Positions 1 through 10,123 of a DNA stretch of 64,000 bases are shown here, in pieces; positions within the stretch are counted from its first letter, which is position 1; every line of letters begins with the position of its first letter. The DNA comes from Scheffersomyces stipitis CBS 6054. Lineage: Eukaryota > Ascomycota > Pichiomycetes > Serinales > Debaryomycetaceae. A program made the position numbers and the translations under genes. Location: contig NC_009068.1 of the NCBI RefSeq assembly GCF_000209165.1, forward strand, positions 2,108,001-2,172,000, read 5' to 3'. The notes below the pieces were generated by a model. That model worked only from the letters and a program-made list of their open reading frames with translations. It did not search any database and had not been told where the DNA came from.

Positions 1-2
1 TC

Positions 3-695
3 AAGTACAAAAACGGTATTAAAATCGATGACTCCAGACCGGGCTATTTTGAAAGCGCCTTATTGTTAGATGCCGAAAACGCGTTCAAGAACCTCGAGCG
101 CTTCTTTTCTGAGTCTCTCATGAAGCAGCCCAGTTTACCGATGTCTCCCAAGACTGAAGCTGAGGCTGATATCACTGTCAGTGAAGAATCAGTCACAGCC
201 AGTCCCACCACGTCGAAGATTGACGAAATCACAGCCACCGGCTCTTTGATCAAGAATTCTGCTGCTACGACCGACAGAATTCAATCCACCACTAATACTA
301 TCGAGACCTTAATGGAGCCGTTTTCGTCAATGAAGGTTTCTAATGATGAAGATACACCAACAAAGAAGAAGTTTGACCTTTCACATACTGTATTATCTTC
401 AGCACCTACAATTGTACCTCCAGATGCTATCAGTGTCTCTTCCATCCAGAAAGCACCCAGCTCGCCCTTGAGCGCCAACACCAATTTAACCAACAAACTC
501 GAGGCTGCCACCGCATACACATCCAAACCAAGTCTAATGGGACTTCATCTCAACAACTCCAACGCTTCGATCCCCGGAAGTCCATCGAACTTGAAGAAAT
601 CCACCACCTTGGCCCAGCTCGATCTTGAGACGGTCCAGAACGCTGCACCCAACATAGTTACACAGGTTCAGGTGACAGCACGCATGAGCACCTAG
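3..695 (+). CDS. 3' part of an unidentified Ser/Thr-rich protein (5' truncated by window)
   Basis: The reading frame is open from base 3 to the TAG at 693-695, so this is the last 230 or so residues of a longer gene that starts outside the window. The first 40 residues look folded and carry a hydrophobic/acidic stretch (PGYFESALLLDAENAFKNLE). The rest is a low-complexity Ser/Thr/Pro/Ala tail with several SP/TP sites, typical of a disordered, phosphorylated C-terminus of a cytosolic yeast protein. There is no ATG at the apparent start of the open frame and no upstream stop, which supports truncation by the window edge. I do not recognise the family. Confidence 0.75.
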   Translation, partial: KYKNGIKIDDSRPGYFESALLLDAENAFKNLERFFSESLMKQPSLPMSPKTEAEADITVSEESVTASPTTSKIDEITATGSLIKNSAATTDRIQSTTNTIETLMEPFSSMKVSNDEDTPTKKKFDLSHTVLSSAPTIVPPDAISVSSIQKAPSSPLSANTNLTNKLEAATAYTSKPSLMGLHLNNSNASIPGSPSNLKKSTTLAQLDLETVQNAAPNIVTQVQVTARMST

Positions 696-1026
696 CCATA
701 ATCATCCATGCATTCTATGTATATTTAATTGTATATTAACTGTAGCAATATGAAAGACACGAGCATAAGAGGTAAAGTGTAGAGTATTGAAGTAGAAAGA
801 TGTAGAATAGATGTAAAGATCAAAAAGCTACAAGAGTGAGCAAACAAGAATAAGAATTAAGAACACTAGTTTTGTGGGCAGCAAGAATTACAAGATTATC
901 TCGAGCTATGAAATCTAAGTACAAACAAGAATTGCAACTGAAAATCTCAATCTTTGGAAGATAATCTCATTACCTCAGGCTCAAATGAATTAATGTCAAA
1001 GATGAGAAATTTTGCACCCATTCGGT

Positions 1027-1081
1027 GTCGCACTTTTACTATTGAAGATACAGCCGCAATTTTGTTTTTAGTCGCACTTTT
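1027..1081 (+). promoter_or_regulatory. 11-bp direct repeat in beta-glucosidase promoter
   Basis: GTCGCACTTTT occurs twice, at 1027-1037 and 1071-1081, 44 bp apart and 113-167 bp upstream of the proposed ATG at 1194. The placement suggests a duplicated transcription factor site for the downstream glycosidase gene. The factor is unknown. The rest of the 696-1193 gap is AT-rich and shows nothing else I can name. Confidence 0.35.
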
Positions 1082-1193
1082 CTAATATATGCGAAGAAGT
1101 GGCAGCCAAGTTTCTGCAATTTATTTATACTCTTCTTCTTCTTTCCACAACAAAGTCAACACAGCAACGTTTAGCACATGGAAAATTCTGACA

Positions 1194-4046
1194 ATGACTC
1201 TTAAAAGTTTCTTCCTTGTCTTCGCATGTCTTTTTACTCTATTTGTGTTTCCTCCCTTGTCGAGTTCTCTCGAAGAAGGACATATTGACAAACAATACGA
1301 ATTCTCTTTAGATAACGACACTGAAAAACGACAATCCGACTCTTCAGCTATCCACAAAAGAGGATACCATGAGGAATCGCCACTATTCCAATTCCAAGAC
1401 GACGACCACTCGCTCAAGTACTTCAAGTCGCCTCCCTACTACCCCAGTCGTTCGTACTACCAATTGCTGCAAAAAAAATGAAATGTAAACAAAAAATTAG
1501 AATCTCCAGATTTACTAACAAAAACACTTCTAGCCCTTGGAGGAAGAATCGACCATGTCTGGCAAGCTGCCTACGATAAAGCAAGGAAGCTCGTGGAGAA
1601 GATGTCTATTCCTGAAAAGGTCAATTTGACAACTGGAACTGGCTGGGGTTCTGGTCCTTGTATTGGTAACACCGGCTCTGTTCCTCGATTGGGAATCCCC
1701 AACTTATGTTTGCAGCACGGTCCTAACGGTGTGAGATTTACAGATTTTGTTACCCATTTCCCGTCTGCCCTAGCTGCCGGTGCCACTTTCAACAAGGGGT
1801 TGATCTATCTTCGAGGCAAGGCCATTGGCCGAGAACATAAAAAAAAGGGTGTACACATAGCACTCGGACCTGTTGTCGGCCCCATTGGCCTCAAGGCTGC
1901 TGGAGGCAGAAATTGGGAGAGTTTTGGCGCGGATCCATACCTCCAGGGAGTTTGCGGGGCCGCGACTGTAGAAGGAATTCAAGACGAAGGTGTGGTGGCA
2001 GTCGCGAGACATCTAGTTGGCAATGAGCAGGAACACTTCCGACAGGTCGGTGAATGGGACGAAAATGGGTGGGAACATCTAGAAACGTCCATCAGTTCCA
2101 ATATAGGAGACAGAGCCATGCATGAGTTGTATCTTTGGCCATTTGCCAATGCTGTTAGAGCCGGTGTAGGTGGTGTTATGTGTGCTTATAACCAAGTCAA
2201 CGGCACTTATAGCTGCGAAAACTCCTACTTGCTTAATAACTTGTTAAAGGAAGAACTTGGATTCCAAGGCTTTGTTGTCTCCGATTGGGGAGCCCAACAT
2301 ACTGGCGTATATTCTTCACTTGCTGGTCTTGATATGACCATGCCCGGTGAAGTCTTTGATGACTGGCTAACAGGAAAGTCTAACTGGGGTCCATTGTTAA
2401 CGAGAGCTGTCTACAATGGTACCCTTAGCCAGGAACGTCTAAACGACATGGTTATGCGCATCCTCGCACCATTTTTTGCAGCTGATACCATCACCCTTCC
2501 TAGTGAAAATGATGTTCCCAACTTCAGTTCGTGGACATTTCATACCTACGGACAAGAATACATGTATCAACACTATGGTCCCATTGTACAGCAGAATTGG
2601 CATGTTGAAGCAAGATCAAATTTCAGCGACAACACTGCCTTGAATACAGCACGGGAAGCAATTGTCTTGCTCAAGAATCCAGGTCATAATCTACCGATTG
2701 CAAAAGTAGACGGAGTCAGACGCATATTCATTGCAGGGATAGGTGCTGGAGTTGACCCACGAGGGTTCAACTGTAAGGACCAAAGGTGCGTGGACGGTGT
2801 TTTGACTTCTGGTTGGGGTTCGTCTGCTCTCAACAATCCATTTGTTATTACACCATATGAAGCAATTGCAAAAAAGGCAAGGGATCAGGGTATGTTGGTA
2901 GATTTTTCAAACGATGTGTGGGAGTTAGATCATGTCGAAGAATTAGCAGATTATTCTGATATGTCCATAGTGGTCGTCGGTGCTAGTTCAGGAGAAGGTT
3001 ATATTGAAGTTGATAACAATTTTGGAGATCGTAAGAACTTGTCTCTCTGGCATAACGGTGATCAATTAATTGAATCTATCGCTGAAAAGTGCAAAAAAAC
3101 GGTCGTAGTAGTCAATTCTGTTGGACCAGTGAACTTGGAAAAATGGATTGAAAATGACAATGTTGTTGCCGTGATTTACGTTCCACCTTTAGGTCAATTT
3201 GTCGGACAGGCGATTGCAGAAGTTTTATTTGGAGAAGTCAACCCATCAGGAAAATTACCATTTACAATTGCAAGAAAAAAGCAACATTACGTTCCAATTA
3301 TTGACGAATTAGGAGACGACAGATCACCGCAAGACAACTTTGATAGAGACATTTACCTCGATTATAGATTTTTTGATAAACATAATATCAAACCAAGATA
3401 TGAATTTGGCTACGGTTTATCCTACAGCTCTTTCCTGGTCTGTGATCTAAAAATCAAAGAAATCAAAGCTCCCTTGGAATACCTCCCATATCCAGAAGAG
3501 TACTTACCAATTTACAAGACTTGCGAGGATGATATTTGTGATCCAGAGGATGCCTTATTCCCTCATGATGAGTTTGACCCTGTTCCTGGTTATATTTATC
3601 CATATCTCTATAATGAAAATGTCAGGACCTTAGAGGACGACAGCCATTTTGATTATCCTCATGGCTACCATCCTGAACAGAATTCAGTTCCTCCCTTATC
3701 AGGAGGAGGATTGGGTGGTAATCCAGAGCTTTGGCAAACATTGTATGAGGTCGATGCTGAAGTGAAAAATGATGGTAAATACAGAGGAGCCTACGTCTTA
3801 CAGTTGTACTTAGAATTGCCAAGCACAATTTTACCATCACCACCTAGGATTTTAAGGGGGTTCGAGAAAGTGTTTCTAGAACCAGGTGAAACTGCTCGAG
3901 TTTCATTCAAGCTTCTACATAGAGACCTCAGTGTTTGGGATACATATTCACAACAATGGATTATCCAAACGGGAACATACAAGGTCTACCTTTCCTCTTC
4001 AAGTAGGAAAGTTGAATTAAGTGGTGAGATTGACATCGGCTGTTAA
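1194..4046 (+). CDS. Secreted beta-glucosidase, glycoside hydrolase family 3 (probably spliced)
   Basis: Hydrolyses beta-glucosides or cello-oligosaccharides outside the cell. Proposed CDS is join(1194..1449,1534..4046), about 922 aa. Exon 1 gives a signal peptide (residues 1-23), an acidic pro-region and two Kex2-type KR sites (45-46, 55-56). It ends in SPPYYPS, the usual beginning of mature fungal GH3 enzymes. Exon 2 carries the (alpha/beta)8 domain with the nucleophile motif GFVVSDWGA (Asp near residue 336), the motif GRNWESFGADPYL, the GEGYIEVD acid/base region, and a C-terminal fibronectin III-like domain. The conserved Lys-His pair reads Arg-His (ARHLVGNEQEHFRQ, near 244). Without splicing, exon 1 stops at 1479-1481, so the alternative is a frameshifted pseudogene. 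The intact 2.5-kb second part favours a functional gene. Confidence 0.85.
1450..1533 (+). other. Predicted 84-nt spliceosomal intron in the GH3 gene
   Basis: A perfect yeast branch site TACTAAC lies at 1513-1519 and is followed 12 nt later by the acceptor CTAG ending at 1533. Joining at 1449/1534 restores a single frame and the expected GH3 N-terminus (YYPS-PLGGRIDHVW). The donor would be GTTCGT, which departs from the GTATGT consensus at two positions, so the donor is the weak point. The only GTAA-type donor nearby (1485) lies after an in-frame stop and only 28 nt from the branch site. Confidence 0.55.
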
Positions 4047-5736
4047 GCCAATTTTCTTACTTGCAGCTAAAATCGCAAACTTCCTGACATTAGCTATCAA
4101 ACGAAAAAAACTTGAGCTCGATCCCTATTCACGGCTATCACATGAAAAAGTCCGCAACTCTTTCCCAAAAGAGAATGTAAAGTCTAGATGATTTTTGTCT
4201 TTCGTTGTTCTTCACAACTGGCAACTTCTTTATGTAGATTGCAACATTGACCAACACTAAGAAGGCATTTTCTTGCTGATCTCAAGCATGATGCCAAATA
4301 TAGTAATTGCATGGCTTCACAGGACATCGTAGTAAACCTAATCTCTAGATTTTCGAATGCGGCTTATCTGCATACTGTTCCATACGTTAATCTTGGATTC
4401 TTCTATACAGCCACATCAGAAGTCCTTGTCTGGACCTAATAACATCTAACGTGTGAAACGCTATCTGAAGGGTTTTCAAGCTAGCACGTTTACTTCACAG
4501 GAGAGAAGCTATATTTTTCGCTTAACATTTTGTTGTTCTTGCGCTCGAATAATCTACACACTTCATTGTATATTATGCGTAGCCATTTACAAGATATCAC
4601 TAGCTGATTATTCCGATTGAAGATAAAACGGATACCAAGAAACCTGAATTCGAAGTTCCGAGCCTTAGTTTCATATCTTCTTGAGCGGATTTTGCTCCGA
4701 TTGGTGGTAGGAGTGACAGCACAAAGAAGGGCCAAGAATTCGGTGCTAGGGGCGAAGCGATTCGACTTCTCTATGTCACAAATTATGTCACTGTTTCACC
4801 TATCTCTAAGGCAGGGCCAGAGAGAAGCCAAGGCATTTCTTGGTAGTGCGAGACTTTCAGGATGGATAGGTTAACTTTTATTAACTCCGACAAGCTATCA
4901 CTACATTGGACCGAAGTGATTAACTTACTGCTGATAGCTCCGATTAATCAGCACAATGCGGATATGAATTTTTTGGTGTAATTTGATTTTTCATGTAATT
5001 CAAATAATGGTTTAACGTCTTCCATACTGTACCCGAATGCATTGTGGCCCACATCATCACCCTGATTTATCCGATCAGTTAAGGTATTTTTCTTTTAAGG
5101 TTTGCAATATCCAGGATACATATGTTGCATTTCAATTCTGCATAATCACTGGTATTCTTGTATGAAATTCAGGCATTTAGGATTGATTTTGGCAATCACA
5201 GACATTTTTGGAACGCAAAAAGTTCCAATAAGGTATTTTTGACATTCACGAAGCGAATGACGTAGTAGTTCCAGTACCTTTCAGTCAATTTGCAAGGGCA
5301 CATAACCAGCTACAGTGCAAGAATTAGCTTGATTCGTGGATCTAAGTGTATTGCAAAAACCGCACCCACTCAGCTGTTATTGCAGATAGAAGTTGAATGC
5401 ACATGTGCAACAATTGCTACAACAAGATACCAAATCTTAGTCAATCCCTAACGTCGTATCTGCGTTTGGCTGTATTTTCAGCCACTTAATATTCCCAATA
5501 TACGATTTCGGAATTAGAAATCAAAAATTGGTGCAATTTTCGAATTCTCTTGCTATGGAGCCTTGGTAACCACTAAAATCATGGCAGATATGATTAATTA
5601 TAAGTTAAGGGGATTTCCTTTAAAAACAGCGTAGTTTAGAATATATTATACGAATATAGCTGTAATTAGCCTCAAATCAATATTTTTCAGAGGGCTTATA
5701 GATTTTTCCACTAGTAGTTAGAACTAACAAGATAAT
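4047..5736. other. 1.7-kb intergenic region, no supported gene
   Basis: This contains the 3' flank of the GH3 gene and the promoter of the DHA2 transporter. Two short overlapping frames (around 4490-4874, one on each strand) have no recognisable motifs and look like chance. Poly(T)-rich segments resembling GGTATTTTT occur at about 5083 and 5231. Confidence 0.5.
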
Positions 5737-7434
5737 ATGGATCCAAGCAACAAGAAAGAGAAAGACCAAGTGCATATAGTAGAGAAAGTCAAGCGTCCTC
5801 ATAGAGATCTGGACCTTTCTGATCAGCTAGGTGACGCTCACTTCAATATTCTTCCACAAAGGAGAATTATTACTATCTTGTTGATACTTGCATTGGCCAA
5901 TCTCGTTTCATTTGCAGATCAAACTGGTATAACAGTAGGCTTGTCTGCTATCGCTTCAGATTTGAATTCAGAAAAGACTATCAATTGGGCTGGTACAGCT
6001 TCCTTGTTAGCAAATTGTGTTTGCCAAATTTTGTTCGGACGTCTCTCTGACATATTTGGAAGGAAGAATGTGTTGATGTGGTGTTTAGCCATCTTAATCA
6101 TTGGACAGGTTGCATGTTCAACAGCTCGAAATGGTCCTGAGTTCTATGTATTTAGAGCATTAGCCGGGATTGGTAATGGCGGTGTCTCTTCTCTTGGAAT
6201 GGTTATTTTAAGTGATATTGTCTCTTTGAAAGATAGAGGTAAATACCAAGGTATACTTGGTGCCAGTGTTGGATTAGGAAATATTGTTGGACCTTTCGTC
6301 ATGTCTGCATTCGTAAAGCACTATTCCTGGAGGGGCTTCTATTATTTATTTGCACCCTTAGGCTGCCTTGTTAATGTTGCAATTTATTTTACCATTGATG
6401 GAAATACTAAACTTGACGGTGTCTTGTCTAAGAAAGAAAAGTTCAAGAAGATAGATTATTTGGGCATTATAATTGCTTCGATTGCCTTAACTTGCCTTCT
6501 TGTTGCAATCAGTGGTAGTGGTACTTCATTTCCTTGGGATAGTAAGCTCACTATTACCTTGTTTTGTGTTGGTGGTATTGCATTCATTGTATTCTTCTTA
6601 GTTGAGTGGAAGATTCCGGAGTTGCCAATGATCCCATTAAGACTATTCAAGAGCCCTTCTATGTGCTTGTTGTTTGCTTCCACTTTTTTGTTCGGCGCTA
6701 CATACTTCAGTTTGTTGTATTACTTACCATACTATTTCCAGATTGTCAGGTCTAAAAGCGAAATACAAACTTCGGTATTTATTGTTCCTTTGGTGGCTGC
6801 CCAAGCCCTTATGTCTATTGTTGGAGGGCAAATCATCACTCTTACAGGACATTATTTTTTTGTTGTATGTGGAGGTTACGCACTTTGGTTAACTGGTTGT
6901 GGCTTATTGATCATCTGGAATGAGCACACGAGTGATGGAGTTCTAGTTGTGGTAATGTTGATCATTGGCACTGGTGTTGGTTTTTCATTTCAACCTTCAA
7001 TGGTAGCCATCCAAGCCAATTGTAAGAAGGCTGAAAGGGCGGTGGCAATCTCTACCAGAAATGTTTTGCGTTCCTTTGGGGGTGCCATTGGTATTGCATC
7101 CGGATCTACTATGATTAGTAACACGTTATTGAACCATCTCGCACAAATTCAAGGTCAATCAGACTTAACTGAGGCTACGATCGACTACTTGAAGGACCAT
7201 ATATATTCGAAGATAAACCTTGCTGGGGTTTCGGCATCCGAGATTACGACAATTTCACAATTGTACATCTCGGCATTGAGATACTACTACTATCTCATCG
7301 TCACCTTCATGGGAATATGCTTGGTGTGCTCCATTTTCGTTAAGGATCGGGGCTTACAATGCACGGACGAACACCCTGTCCGTACGAGAAAGGATCTTGA
7401 GTCATCTGCATCCTCGTACACAGTCAATAGTTAA
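5737..7434 (+). CDS. MFS drug:H+ antiporter, DHA2 (14-TMS) family
   Basis: This 565-aa membrane protein would export drugs or basic compounds in exchange for protons, at the plasma membrane or vacuole. The N-terminal cytosolic tail (about 45 aa) is followed by many hydrophobic segments. MFS motif A is clear (GRLSDIFGRKN between TM2 and TM3), and there is an antiporter motif C-like Gly-Pro segment (LGASVGLGNIVGPFVM, TM5). The FADQTGITV start of TM1 is typical of the Azr1/Sge1/Vba group. It is closely related to the transporter at 23033-24787 along its whole length, so the two are paralogues. Substrate is unknown. The ATG at 5737 precedes the conserved LGDAHFNILP block and is the first in frame. 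Confidence 0.9.
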   Translation: MDPSNKKEKDQVHIVEKVKRPHRDLDLSDQLGDAHFNILPQRRIITILLILALANLVSFADQTGITVGLSAIASDLNSEKTINWAGTASLLANCVCQILFGRLSDIFGRKNVLMWCLAILIIGQVACSTARNGPEFYVFRALAGIGNGGVSSLGMVILSDIVSLKDRGKYQGILGASVGLGNIVGPFVMSAFVKHYSWRGFYYLFAPLGCLVNVAIYFTIDGNTKLDGVLSKKEKFKKIDYLGIIIASIALTCLLVAISGSGTSFPWDSKLTITLFCVGGIAFIVFFLVEWKIPELPMIPLRLFKSPSMCLLFASTFLFGATYFSLLYYLPYYFQIVRSKSEIQTSVFIVPLVAAQALMSIVGGQIITLTGHYFFVVCGGYALWLTGCGLLIIWNEHTSDGVLVVVMLIIGTGVGFSFQPSMVAIQANCKKAERAVAISTRNVLRSFGGAIGIASGSTMISNTLLNHLAQIQGQSDLTEATIDYLKDHIYSKINLAGVSASEITTISQLYISALRYYYYLIVTFMGICLVCSIFVKDRGLQCTDEHPVRTRKDLESSASSYTVNS

Positions 7435-7644
7435 CTTTTAGTCTAATCTGAGTATAGCCTGTGTTTTCTAATATTATTTTACCTTATTTGCTGGAAAAGA
7501 GGGGATAAGCGAAAGGCTTTGACATGAAAATCTCACGTCCTTGGAGCTGCAAGGCAGAATCCGGAAAAAAAAGAAGAGATTCCGAGACACTTCAGTTGCA
7601 GGCGCAAATAATGTCGAGCAGTGACAACTCCGATGCGACATTGA

Positions 7645-7680
7645 ACGCGATAGAATGTCGCATCTTCTTTCACGCGCGTG
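7645..7680 (+). promoter_or_regulatory. MCB-like elements upstream of coiled-coil gene
   Basis: AACGCGA (7644-7650) and the palindrome CACGCGCGTG (7671-7680) lie 70-110 bp before the ATG at 7752. They resemble the MluI cell-cycle box (ACGCGT) bound by MBF in G1/S-induced genes, but neither is a perfect match. The surrounding 7435-7751 gap has no gene; a 67-codon frame at 7524 is probably chance. Confidence 0.4.
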
Positions 7681-7751
7681 TAATAAACAATTGTATATTT
7701 TTGTTGATTATACAATTCAGCGAATGAAGTCAACTTCTAACACCAAGTATT

Positions 7752-9611
7752 ATGAGCTCTCTAAGAGAGAAGTATGAGAAGTCCAAGAAATTGGGCTATG
7801 TTCCGCGAGACATTCCCTCCATTTACCCCGCTTTGGGAACAAGTTCCGACAGATATCTGTCAGATTTCAAAGACAAACAGACTTTTCATAACAATGTGAA
7901 CATCGACAGATTCACATATCCCGCAACTGAAAAACCGCTGTATACGTCCAGGTTTCCTGAATACGGATCTTACTTAAGTTCCCGACATCTGCTTCAAAAG
8001 GAACGAGAATTTGAAAGAGAAAAAGAAAACTCTTATCTTCCAGGAACGTTTCTCGCTCCCCAAGAATTTCAGAATGCATCTTCCTACAAAAGCAGTTTGG
8101 CTAAAAGTCTGATCCCAAATAGACGGTTTGACTCCAAAAGCAGCAACTTTTATGACAGCGATATGCGAAATGTGGGGGTAAGTAGTAACATGAATTATGC
8201 GAATAGAGAGGTGAGAAGATCTCATTTGAACAAGACTATGTCACCAATCAAGACACTTAGAAATTCTAATTCTTCGCTCAGACAGCCGTCGGGACTCTAC
8301 AAAGTTCTTGATTCAACGCCCAGCAGAAGCCGTACTATTACTGACAATGGAAACTTCAGAAAATCCAACGGCATCTATAAAAACAGAGAGCCATCCAGAA
8401 GGAGCCAGACAGGTTTGCTCTCCAAGTTGAGAAGTTACTTGAATACGTTTTCCATCGATAAAGTTGAAAGTGACAACTCGAGTGTGAATATTCTCAAGGA
8501 TTCTGCAAGAAAAGTTCTTAACATCAATTCTGTTGATGGTGATGAAAAGAGATACGAAAAGAGAGTCACATTTCAAGACCCAGTTCCCAGTGCTTCTGTC
8601 TCAAGTAGCAGGAGTTTGGACCGTCTTCTTGAGAACGACGAGATAGATGACACAATACTGAACACAAGGGCTCTTTCTGCGATGTTAGAAGAGAAACGTA
8701 AAGTAGAAGTAGAACAGGAGCTTCGTGATCTCAAACAAGCTCTTATTGACGAGGGCGACAAAAGAGCCAGATTGATTAGAGAACATGAGGTAAGCACCAA
8801 ACAGATTCAACGACAATACCAGGCCACTATTGTAGAATTGGAGGATCGCATTCTTAAGTTGATGCGCGAGAATGAATCCAAAATCGACAAGAAAGAATTG
8901 TCGAAAGAATATGAGAGCCTCTTGGTACAACAGCAAGAATCGAATAGGCGTATTCAAAATTTGGAACTGAGCAATGAAGAGTTGAGACAGCAGTTGCAAC
9001 AACGTTCACAGGAGTTGAAAATGGCACGATATGAAAATCAGTTCAAAAGTGAGCTAAAGTCCGTGATGGAGAAATACGAAAGTAAGGAAAACGAACTTAT
9101 TTTGAATGGTAGAAATATTCAGCACCAGATCGAAAGATGCGAGTCAGAGTTTAGCAAGCTTGACTGGAGTGTACGCGCTAGGCACGAGTTATCATCTGAA
9201 GTTGCTATCAATTCTGAAAAGATCAGCGAGTCTATTGGAAGAGCCTTGTCAGGGTTGCGAGAAAGCAATACCGAAGGTTTGGCTCCATCTGCAGAGTTTG
9301 AACAAGTCTACAGTACCATTAACAGCTTGTTGACTACGGCTATTCCCAAAAATAAAAAACGTGTCGAAGATTTAGACTTGAAGATTGCCACCCTTGATTC
9401 AAAGAGACGTTCACACGATGGTTTAGCCAGATTGTACCAGAGAAAGTATCTGGTGTTGAACAAGCTTCGTGTATTGAACCAGATCGAACAGGAAGCAGCA
9501 CAACTAGGAGAGTACCTTGAAGATTCGCAGGTAATTGGGCATTTTGAGAAAGACGTGGTTAGCGGGTTCTACTCCAAGTTCAAGCTCGAGTTAAGGAATA
9601 CCTGCTTCTAG
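7752..9611 (+). CDS. Uncharacterised coiled-coil protein
   Basis: 619 aa. The first 280 residues are polar, Ser/Arg/Tyr-rich and mostly disordered, with one short amphipathic segment (GLLSKLRSYLNTFS, near 223-236). Residues of about 300-470 form a long, highly charged coiled coil (Glu/Lys/Gln/Leu heptads), followed by a helical C-terminus. No catalytic motif is visible. This layout, with a disordered basic head and one central coiled coil, resembles structural components of the spindle pole body or cytoskeleton. MCB-like promoter elements would fit a cell-cycle role. That is inference only; I do not recognise a specific orthologue. Confidence 0.8.
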   Translation: MSSLREKYEKSKKLGYVPRDIPSIYPALGTSSDRYLSDFKDKQTFHNNVNIDRFTYPATEKPLYTSRFPEYGSYLSSRHLLQKEREFEREKENSYLPGTFLAPQEFQNASSYKSSLAKSLIPNRRFDSKSSNFYDSDMRNVGVSSNMNYANREVRRSHLNKTMSPIKTLRNSNSSLRQPSGLYKVLDSTPSRSRTITDNGNFRKSNGIYKNREPSRRSQTGLLSKLRSYLNTFSIDKVESDNSSVNILKDSARKVLNINSVDGDEKRYEKRVTFQDPVPSASVSSSRSLDRLLENDEIDDTILNTRALSAMLEEKRKVEVEQELRDLKQALIDEGDKRARLIREHEVSTKQIQRQYQATIVELEDRILKLMRENESKIDKKELSKEYESLLVQQQESNRRIQNLELSNEELRQQLQQRSQELKMARYENQFKSELKSVMEKYESKENELILNGRNIQHQIERCESEFSKLDWSVRARHELSSEVAINSEKISESIGRALSGLRESNTEGLAPSAEFEQVYSTINSLLTTAIPKNKKRVEDLDLKIATLDSKRRSHDGLARLYQRKYLVLNKLRVLNQIEQEAAQLGEYLEDSQVIGHFEKDVVSGFYSKFKLELRNTCF

Positions 9612-9690
9612 TGCTGTTAGAGAGTATATTAGTAGAATATATTATAGAATAAATTGAACAGAAGATTTTTAAACAACGTATATAATAGTC

Positions 9691-9710
9691 ATATATATAT
9701 ATATATATAT
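9691..9710. repeat. (AT)10 microsatellite
   Basis: Ten uninterrupted AT dinucleotides in the 3' flank of the coiled-coil gene, followed by TATAAAT. A simple repeat likely to vary in length between strains. Confidence 0.95.
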
Positions 9711-9849
9711 TATAAATAGTAGAGAATAGGGATTATGTTTTACAAGAGGTCCTTGTAGAACAGAATTCTCCAATAGTTAGGAGCATTGAATTTATCAAGA
9801 ATTCAGATAGTGCGACATTATGCCAAAGTAATCAATAAAACACAAGATG

Positions 9850-9875
9850 TCGCGTTGTTTTGCTCACAGACGCGT
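9850..9875 (+). promoter_or_regulatory. MCB elements upstream of DPB2
   Basis: A perfect MluI cell-cycle box ACGCGT lies at 9870-9875 and a near match TCGCGT at 9850-9855, about 250-275 bp before the DPB2 ATG. In Saccharomyces, genes of the replication machinery are induced at G1/S through MBF bound to this sequence, so the match fits the gene. ACGCGT also occurs by chance elsewhere in the window (for example 39107), so context matters. Confidence 0.55.
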
Positions 9876-10123
9876 ATTTTTCACTCTTACTGTTAACGGA
9901 AGAGAACCATCTCAAGAAGCTGAGCTTCACAAAATTCTTAGGCATTTCACTTTCCAGATTCCATATTATCCTCGTGAGCCTGAGTTTCTCTTTTCACAAA
10001 ACTTATCTTAAGATATAGATCTGTGTACTTCGACCTTATTCTTCTGTGTCCCTTTACTGATCTTTTCCCAGTTCCCAGGTTTCTTCTTGACCAATTCCAC
10101 ACGATCTGTCATCATTTCCACAA

